Assembly: GCA_039619475.1 (NCBI GenBank)
Contig: CM077116.1
Span: 22,827,191-22,891,190, forward strand
Reading direction: 5' to 3'
DNA: 64,000 bases
Source: Icerya purchasi
Lineage: Eukaryota > Arthropoda > Insecta > Hemiptera > Monophlebidae
Each line of letters opens with the position of its first letter. Within the stretch, counting starts at the first letter, position 1. Position numbers and translations under genes: made by a program. This document shows positions 57,477 through 64,000 of the stretch, piece by piece. Under the pieces are notes generated by a model. It worked only from the letters and a program-made list of their open reading frames with translations, made no database searches and was not told the DNA's origin.

Positions 57477-57952
57477 TATGAATGATTAAAAATGTTTACT
57501 TCATTATCGTTTTTTTCTGAAATTTTTTGAAACGAAAAAAGTTCGTACTTCTTGTTAAAATTAAAATTTTAATTATACTATATTTATATCTATCAAGGCG
57601 CGCTCAAAAATAAAAAGCTATTTAATATTACTTTTGTATTTTTTAATGCGATTGTAAGGAATTTCGGATTACATCGATAAAATGTTGCTGGGCAACAAAT
57701 ATAGCGATAAATGATAAAACTACTTTTGTCATGCAAATTTTTTTATTTGTTTTAATTACTACTGGTGCCCGTGAGCGAGTTATTTACCGATCGAGAATAA
57801 AATAATCAAGTTTAAAGCAGGATGAAAGAAACGTTCAGATGCACTAGTCCGGAGATCATCAGCAGTCCCTCGTCGGTGATGAATTGGTCTTACGGTCTAA
57901 AGAAATCACCTGATTTTCTTTTTCCGTTACGAGTTGACGTGTCCTCTTTAAT

Positions 57953-57988
57953 TACCTTTGGGGGGTAAAAAAAAAAAAAATACCTTTG
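57953..57988 (+). mobile_element. 20-bp insertion of the I-like element 3' end with target duplication
   Basis: The insert 57961-57980 is GGGGGT followed by 14 A, the same as the last bases plus poly(A) of the 11.5 and 33.4 kb copies. It is flanked by exact 8-bp duplications TACCTTTG (57953-57960 and 57981-57988). Read as an extreme 5'-truncated retrotransposition. Chance is possible for so short an insert, but poly(A), the G-run and the duplication all fit. Confidence 0.6.
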
Positions 57989-59229
57989 ATATTTGGTTAC
58001 CAATTGGCCAATTCGCAGTGAACCATATTTCCGATATTACAAATAATTTATTACGCCAAAATATATCTATTAAAAATAGCCCATCGGCGCCGTGTTTCGG
58101 AGCAGTCGCTCCATTTTCAGGCGTGATGATATTATTATTTTGTTGAATACCTTCTGATTATTTAAATTTAGCAAAAACACTGTCTCGAAAAAATGGACAA
58201 TTGATCCGAACACATCGGTGTGGTTTTGTTTAATGAATGTATCCGCTTTTTCAGCGTAATAAATTGTAAACAGAAAAGAAAAAAAAGAAATATTCGAACG
58301 CAGACAAAACATGAAATACCAGATAAATGAGTGAATATGCGTTAAAATATCAAAGGAACGAGCAATCTAGTCGGTACATATTTGCTTGAATCAAATTCAG
58401 CTAACAGAATGATTGGCATGAAATATTGGTCGGTGGCGGCTGGTTTTAATGGCCTGCTTTGTTACCCCATTAACCGCTTGCCACCTTCCGCGTATACTTT
58501 CCTCTTTTTCTAATTACGACCCCTCTTCATGTTCACTCTTATTTCGACGCGTTTGCATGACCGTCGCGGCTCCTCGTCAATACTTTATTTCGCTCGTTCG
58601 AGTAATCATCTTTCGCGTCCGGCGCGCTATAAAACATAATAGATCGGCTCCGAAAAGCTAAAAGCTTATTGTTGTTGTTTTAATTAAAGCAGCCGTCCAA
58701 GCGGGTACATCTTCGAACTTCTCACGCTAAAACGCTCTTTAATCATCGATGCAACATTTTCCGTCTGAATGACTAATTGTTTTATTACTTTATTCGTATG
58801 TTAACAGATGTCGCCAGCGTCTATTTTTATTTCACCTATTGCTGATATCGCAACCAACACACCGTACTCTTTTTTATAAAAAAAAAGTTCAATTTTTCAT
58901 TACCGAAATTGAAGGGAGTTTTTAAATCAGTTCGATCACCGAAGGGCTCGACTTATCTAGCGCAGCCTCACCGGTAGAGTTTAGAAGAAAATATAATGTC
59001 GCGTAATTTTTTACGTAAAATGAATTTGAATAAAAATACCCGTACTTCTCTGGTTATAGTTATATATAAATGCAGTGCCATCATAGAACTAATTAAAACA
59101 TATTTTCTAAACTATCGCTTTTATTAAAAAGGCAAAAACTCACCTATACAGTGAAATTTCTCCTCAAACAGACACGTGCGAGATCATTAAAGAAGGCTGT
59201 TATGAAGGGGTTTTGTTTAAAAAAAATCA
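57989..59229. other. Intergenic, no gene recognised
   Basis: 58,400-58,640 is somewhat GC-richer and has the ORF 58449-58661 without motif. Nothing else. Confidence 0.5.
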
Positions 59230-59273
59230 ATATATATATATATATATATATATGTAGAGGGAGAGAGAGAGAC
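59230..59273. repeat. (TA)n(GA)n compound microsatellite
   Basis: TA run, GTAGAGG, then GA run. It has the same composite order as at 52327-52389. Confidence 0.9.
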
Positions 59274-59955
59274 GCACTCTTCTTTCCAAATGAATAATAT
59301 ACAAAACAAAAAGTACACGGTAAATGTACGGATATTTTTCGCGAAAATAAATTTTACGGTTCAATAAATTTAATTATAGATTTTTAAAGAGAAAAGTTAT
59401 TGCTGTCACTTTTTTTTTTTTTTTGTAAAATTTCGCTCGTATAAAGTTCATTACGAGCGGTTAACTTTAATCAAGGGTAACGAAAAATCCGTTTTCATTT
59501 GCTTGAAATAAAAATTTGAGTAAGACCCCCGCCAGCCTCATACATTTTAGTCTTATTTGATCGGTCGCATCTCCTTCTTAATTGATCTTTATTTGCCGTC
59601 ATCATTTTCCTTAATTAGACATTTGATCTCTCATCGAATAATCTTACAATTTCTACCGCGTGTAACTAAATCTTGATCATCAGTTGGAATTGGAATTAAT
59701 TTCATTCATTTATTTCTTCTGATCTGCGGAAAAAAATTAGATTCCCGACTATTGAATGCAAATTCATCTTTTTGAAAGAATAATTGAAACCTACATGCCC
59801 GTCATCGAAAAATAAATTTATTCCCGCGTGTCATAGAGCATCTATAAAACAATGCTAATGTATTTCAACTATTTTTGCCAAATTTTACAAAAAAAAAATC
59901 GTTAAAAGCGAAATTTGTCCGTACATCTATACCCGTTAGAAAAATATACATCTAT
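59274..59955. other. AT-rich intergenic sequence
   Basis: No recognisable feature. Confidence 0.5.
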
Positions 59956-60055
59956 ATTAATTACAACGTAATTCTAAGGCCGAGCCCCATTAGAAAAAAT
60001 GTCTCAATTTTACGTAACGAAAGAATTTCACAATTTTATGTAACGTTTGTAATAT
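59956..60055 (+). repeat. Dispersed repeat A, partial copy
   Basis: TTAATTACAACGTAATTCTA, then AGGCCGAGCCCCATTAGAAA and two degenerate units of AATGTCTCAATTTTACGTAACG. It matches the reverse complement of 23560-23692 and the part at 61990-62065. It is immediately followed by repeat B. Confidence 0.65.
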
Positions 60056-60265
60056 TCCAATTTTTACCGACTTCTAAAAAAAAAGGAGGTTTTACATTTG
60101 TCGCGTATTTTTTTTTTTTATGTTTGTTCGCGCATGACTCATAAATATAGACCGATTTTATTGATTATTTGTCCATCAGAAAGAGTACCGTTCAACTTAG
60201 GTACCATGTGAGTTGAAAATCGGTGAACATAAATTAAGTATTCGTCAAAAAACGTGAAAAAATGT
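60056..60265 (+). repeat. Dispersed repeat B, + strand copy
   Basis: Begins TTTTTACCGACTTCTAAAAA, contains TTTGTCGCGTA and ATGTTTGTTCGCGCATGACTC, and ends near AAAATCGGTGAACATAAATT. It matches 56195-56405 in the opposite orientation. Confidence 0.55.
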
Positions 60266-60382
60266 GTTCCCTTTTAATACTTTTTTTTTCTTATTATCTT
60301 TTATTAGTACGAGGGTGGTTCAAATATAAACCGGAATTTCGTCATAAAAATTTTTATTTTATACTTACAGTGCTCATATTTT

Positions 60383-60760
60383 TTACAATTTTTCGAGATA
60401 ACCCCCCTCGCACGCTACGCACTTTTTCCACCTCTCCGGAAATTTTTTTATTCCTTTTTCGTAAAAATCTCGCGGCTTGTCACATAGCCATTTGCGAACG
60501 AACGATTCCACCTCATCGTTGCTGTCGAAACGTTGTCCACCAAGTGCTTCTTTCAACGGGCCAAACAAATAATAATCACAAGGCGACAAATCTGGACTGT
60601 AAGGAAGATGTTCAAGTGTTTCCCAGCCCAATTCGGCCAATGTCTCCATCGTGAGCCGAGCGGTATGTGGCCTGGCGTTGTCTTGAAGCAGTATCGCACT
60701 ACGGATCGGAATTTCGCGCCTTTTTGTTCGATAGGCCGGTTTGACTATGTTTTTTAGGAG
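60383..60760 (-). pseudogene. Mariner transposase, C-terminal catalytic part
   Basis: From about 60765 the frame continues SNLLKNIVKPAYRTK and then ILLQDNARPHTARLT (second Asp at 60682-60680), HLPYSPDLSPCDYYLFG (third Asp at 60577-60575) and a Lys/Arg-rich C-terminus, to the stop at 60383. The second and third catalytic Asp have exactly 34 residues between them, the DD34D signature of mariner. The methionine at 60649 is internal and not a start. Apart from the stop at codon 5 and the one-base shift, the gene looks complete. Confidence 0.85.
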
Positions 60761-61434
60761 GTTACTGAATACTGCGCCGTCACAGTACGTTGTTCAGTTA
60801 GGAAATCGACTGCGATCACTCCCTTCATGTCCCAAAACACGGTACACAACACCTTCCCAGCTGACTGTGTAACCTTCGCTTTGACTGGCGCTCCCTCTTT
60901 TTTCTTCCGCCACTCCATAGACGAGCGTTTACTCTCCGCCGTATAGTAGTGTACCCAAGTTTCGTCCGTGGTGAATATTCGCCGCAATAAATTCTCTCCT
61001 TCCTCTTCATACCGCTGCAGGAGACGCGTACAAACTTCCCAACGAGTGAATTTCTGTTCAAAATTCAGAAGTCTTGGCACCCATCTGGCTGCAATTTTGC
61101 GATAACCTAGCCGATCATGAATTATTGTCTCAATACTACCTATGCTGATGCCCAATTCGTCGGTCATATCGCGTAGACGGACGCGTCGGTCAGCCAAAAT
61201 GAGTTGTTCGATGGCTTTGACGTGTTCATCTGTAATGCTGGGTTTTGGGCGCCGCGCATGTGGTATGTTTGACACCACTTCACGTCCTTTTCGAAACGCG
61301 GAACACCACTCGTACACTTGAGTTTTGTAGAGACACTCATCCCCGAACTGTTCGCGTAATTTTCGGTAAATTTCCACGGATTTTACGTCGTCTTTGACTA
61401 AAAAACGAATAATGATGCGTTGTGCAACAGACAC
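60754..61434 (-). pseudogene. Mariner transposase, N-terminal and first catalytic part
   Basis: The natural start is the ATG at 61455-61453; codon 5 is a TAA stop (61443-61441), after which the frame stays open to 60754. The reported first codon (61434) is a GTG just beyond this stop. DNA-binding region: RIIIRFLVKDDVKSVEIYRK and KAIEQLILADRRVRLRDMTD, a helix-turn-helix. The first catalytic Asp is in FTTDETWVHYY (GAC at 60966-60964). Near 60766-60773 one base is missing (AQY, then the wrong frame), so the rest continues in the frame of the next entry. Confidence 0.85.
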
Positions 61435-61611
61435 TGGTACTTATTTTTCACTCATGGCTCTAACTACACTAAAAAGTGAGGTTACGCGGTTCTAATTGCT
61501 CTACACGCTTCGTAACAAACCGGTCTAGCTGCCAGTGCAACCACTTTTTCCACAATAAATTTTTCGCGCGTTTATTTAAAAATTCCGGTTTATATTTGAA
61601 CCACCCTCGTA

Positions 61612-61985
61612 TAACAGAGGCGGTTAACTTAAAATGCTATCAAACACTTCAAGCTTTTCTACATCTGTCGTTTTTGAACCAAAAGGCGTATCAAGTATAA
61701 ATGTGGCAAATTCTTCGCTATTGCACAGTTCGTCGTCCCGTTTTTGTTTCCGCAATTTTTGCGTTCGGTGGCGGTTTTCGTTTTCGGAAACATAATGAAT
61801 ATACTTTTTATTATTATGTAGGTTGATAAATAAGAAGTCCCACCATAGCATAGGGAGAAGCATGTAAAGACTATATGGCTGGTTTAATAATGCCATGGAA
61901 ACGCAAAAAAGATATTGTTTATGTGTTGTGGTATGTTAAGTTGTTTCAATAGTTTAATAAAATTTATAGTATAAATTATTGGTTG
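61612..61985 (-). other. Spacer with an unexplained open frame next to the mariner
   Basis: On the - strand a frame (61896-61624, 90 residues) ends SENENRHRTQKLRKQKRDDE and, further on, FATFILDTPFGSKTTDVEKL, with a stop just beside the mariner target site. The composition (charged, not low-complexity) looks more like coding sequence than other spacer ORFs. I do not recognise a family. It may be an exon or the end of a gene cut by decay. Confidence 0.25.
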
Positions 61986-62235
61986 ATTTTTTTTTTTTTT
62001 ATTATTATATAAAATTGGGATATTTTTTCGTTATAAAATCTAATGGGTGCCGGCCTAAGAATTACGTTATAAATTTTGATCATTTTATACAAAGTATAGA
62101 AGAGAAAGAGAGTGAATTGTAAGCAAAAGGGGTCAAGGGGCACAGCCCCTTGCGAAGCCAAAATGGCCGAGTTTATATATACATACATATATATATATAT
62201 GTGTGTGGGTGTGTGCGCGTGTATGTATATTTATA
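61986..62235 (-). repeat. Dispersed repeat A, copy with TA/GT tract
   Basis: In inverse orientation to 23177-23692: 62041-62070 has the CCTAAGAATTACGTTATAA motif; 62070-62180 matches 23341-23440. It includes a perfect 8-bp hairpin CAAGGGGC, ACA, GCCCCTTG (62136-62154). A TA/GT microsatellite at 62173-62235 follows, as in the other copy. A T-run lies at its left end (61987-62000). Confidence 0.65.
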
Positions 62236-63314
62236 TAAACATAGCGAAGTGAGTAAATAAAAAATTAAAAATGCCAAACTAATTTTTGAAATTAGAAAAC
62301 AAAAGGTGTCAGTCATGGTATTTTCAATCGCATGGTTACATAGATCATTACAAAAACGTTGAAATTAATAATTTTTTGTATTTATGATATAGAAAAGTTG
62401 TTTTCTTTTGTTGCAATAATAAAAAGTGTAAATATAAATTGCGAAATTTTGACATACAAGGCTGGCATAAAATCATAAATATTAAAGCATCGGTATTTTT
62501 TTTCAAATGTTTTTATAATATACCTTGGGGGGGGGGGGTATTACACGTATTCTTTGATGTTTATGTACAGTTTACATAAAAATTGTATACAGTTAGGTGA
62601 CATTATATTTTCCCACAAATTTGGAAGCTACCATTTGCCCAGTCTCCCCCCAAAAAAATTTGTCTTAATTATAGCGAGGGAAGAAAAACACAAAAATTTA
62701 CACAAATTGTACACGATATTACGTGACATAATATTTTCTCCTAAATTTCATTTTAGGAATTGAAGAAATGGACTTTTAATAAGAGTCTACCATATGTTAT
62801 GGTCGCTGGTCGATGGGGGATCTATTTGCGATTCTTTGAAATGTTCTTCCTGAATCTACTCATATCCATGTTAATATACACATACTGGAAAAGTTAATAT
62901 TTCCTTTTTTCAGTGCGGTTAGTATTAAAGATTAACTTCACAATCTTAAATGTTTTCATTTATGCGAATACCCTTAAATTTTTTTTTCTACTGAACTTTT
63001 CTCTGTTCATATTTGTTACAGCTTGACCTATATTATTTCTATCTTATTCTTTTCTTTTCCGTTTGTCATTCTACTGGTTCTTTTATATTATCAGTTTCCG
63101 GGAGATCATCTAATTAACTATCTTTCTATCATTTCTGGGCAGTCAAAATAATAATAAAAGAAAGAACATTAAAAAAAAAAAAAAAAGTACAACTCCAGTG
63201 GGTTCGGTCTTGGCGAAACACTGAGTGGTGCCGCTCGATTCCGAGCATCGTTAGGCCTGTTCGTACATATCTCTATACAAGTCTAGTGTGATCGTGGGGC
63301 GTTGTTTTGTGTTT
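62236..63314. other. AT-rich intergenic sequence
   Basis: A 12-base G run lies at 62527-62538 and an A-run at 63171-63187. No coding sequence recognised. Confidence 0.5.
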
Positions 63315-63640
63315 TTAATTAAAACTATCTTAAGACCCATTTCAGTTTACGGAATTTAGACATGGGAATATACGTCAAACAGAAACATTATTCAAATAGC
63401 CAAAAACAAGTTCCTCCTTATAATCAACGCTCAATGGTTCGAACAGAATAAATTTTTAGACATCGACTTAAAGGTTGAGCGGGTGGACAAAGTCTCATTA
63501 AAGACTTTGTACTTACGCAGAAAGTATTCATAACCACCCGGAGATAGGCATTATTAAATCTTTTGCTTACCGCATAAGATTTAAGAAACGCCTTAAACGT
63601 TTCAAACCGAACTACCTGATGTCGCATTGTAACATTTTTA
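63315..63640 (+). pseudogene. Jockey-like ORF2 C-terminal remnant
   Basis: Frame pieces: IKTILRPISVYGI, a stop, TWEY near 63320-63370 (family form: K..L.P...YG...WG), then IIQIAKNKFLLIINAQWFEQ and NKFLDIDLKVERVDK. After one shift HNHPEIGIIKSFAYRIRFKKRLKRFKPNYL follows (in the family: HPN, RRLKR..P.DL). This is the region behind RT in Jockey elements, which normally ends there. One stop and one shift are seen. It may be the same family as the RT remnant at 40 kb, but the two do not overlap. Confidence 0.65.
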
Positions 63641-64000
63641 TTGTACATACATGTACTCAGATAGCAAAAAGATTAGAGACAGTCAATTCATCCGCAGTGT
63701 CCTTATTTGAGTTTCGTTACAAATGTTACTTACTTAGAAAGAAATCGAACACTGTAATGGTCATACAGTTCTGGTAATTGTTTTATAGTTATAAAATTAT
63801 TTTCCACGTATTACTAATGCGCATGATTACACCTTAGATGTTTCATGTCAGTGCAGTTTCGAAATATATCGGTAAAAAAAAAGAACCTTCCCAGAGTTTT
63901 TAATGAGCTTTTCTAGTTTCCGTTACTATCCGACCTCATCATCAAAATATTACATCCGAATATTAGAAAGTGTCGCCGAATAATGCAATAGCGAAAATAG
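63641..64000. other. Intergenic, no gene recognised
   Basis: Nothing recognisable to the window end. Confidence 0.5.

Larger units (their letters stand above)
60310..61609 (-). mobile_element. Full-length mariner transposon with perfect terminal repeats
   Basis: The ends are 30-bp perfect inverted repeats (60310-60339 and 61580-61609, starting CGAGGGTGGTTCAAATATAA), directly flanked by TA duplications at 60308-60309 and 61610-61611. The length is 1300 bp, typical of mariner. The transposase gene on the - strand fills the inside but is broken (next entries). Perfect ends mean that the copy could still serve as a substrate for a transposase supplied in trans. Confidence 0.95.

Overview
The window looks like AT-rich intergenic DNA from an insect or another arthropod. 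This rests on the mix of mobile elements: APE-type non-LTR retrotransposons of I-like (RNase H-bearing), R1-like and Jockey-like type, an R4/Dong-like lineage with a restriction-like endonuclease, an RTE-like 3' end, mariner transposons, tRNA-derived SINEs and a Helitron-like terminus. I recognise no host protein-coding gene, rRNA gene or functional tRNA gene, and no bacterial or viral genes. The order and species cannot be fixed from the sequence.

Layout. 1-4144 is a long I-like element on the + strand whose ORF2 (endonuclease, reverse transcriptase, RNase H, cysteine/histidine tail) is broken by one frameshift near 2100. Six further pieces of this lineage are scattered at 6.7, 11.5, 26.2, 33.4, 35.6 and 57.96 kb, from 1 kb down to a 20-bp insertion. 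At 8.7 kb lies an RTE-like 3' end with 22-bp target duplications. At 10.8-13.2 kb an R4/Dong-like remnant is split by one of the I-like copies, and removing the insert closes the reading frame exactly. A second R4/Dong-like remnant lies on the - strand at 14.3-15.1 kb. 17-24.6 kb holds a short RT scrap, two tRNA-derived SINEs, a long TA microsatellite, a dispersed repeat with inverted ends and a Helitron-like element. 29.9-30.9 kb is a 1-kb composite repeat with a tRNA-like head. It recurs, truncated, at 51.2-52.0 kb between direct repeats of about 105 bp.

At 40-43 kb a Jockey-like remnant is followed by a decayed mariner whose right end is missing; a regular 11-bp minisatellite starts there instead. 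At 45.2-49.7 kb two R1-like elements, both 5'-truncated, meet head to head with their poly(A) tails facing outward. 50.6-55.6 kb holds further non-LTR remnants and a tRNA-derived SINE. 60.3-61.6 kb is a complete mariner with 30-bp perfect inverted ends, but its transposase is inactivated by a stop at codon 5 and one frameshift. The window ends with another Jockey-like remnant.

The elements interact mainly by nesting. Autonomous lineages could supply the enzymes that spread the short, coding-free copies: I-like truncated copies, SINEs and TIR-bearing repeats. The stretches between elements are AT-rich and without recognisable genes. One weak candidate first exon (37.37 kb) and a few unexplained ORFs are flagged with low confidence.
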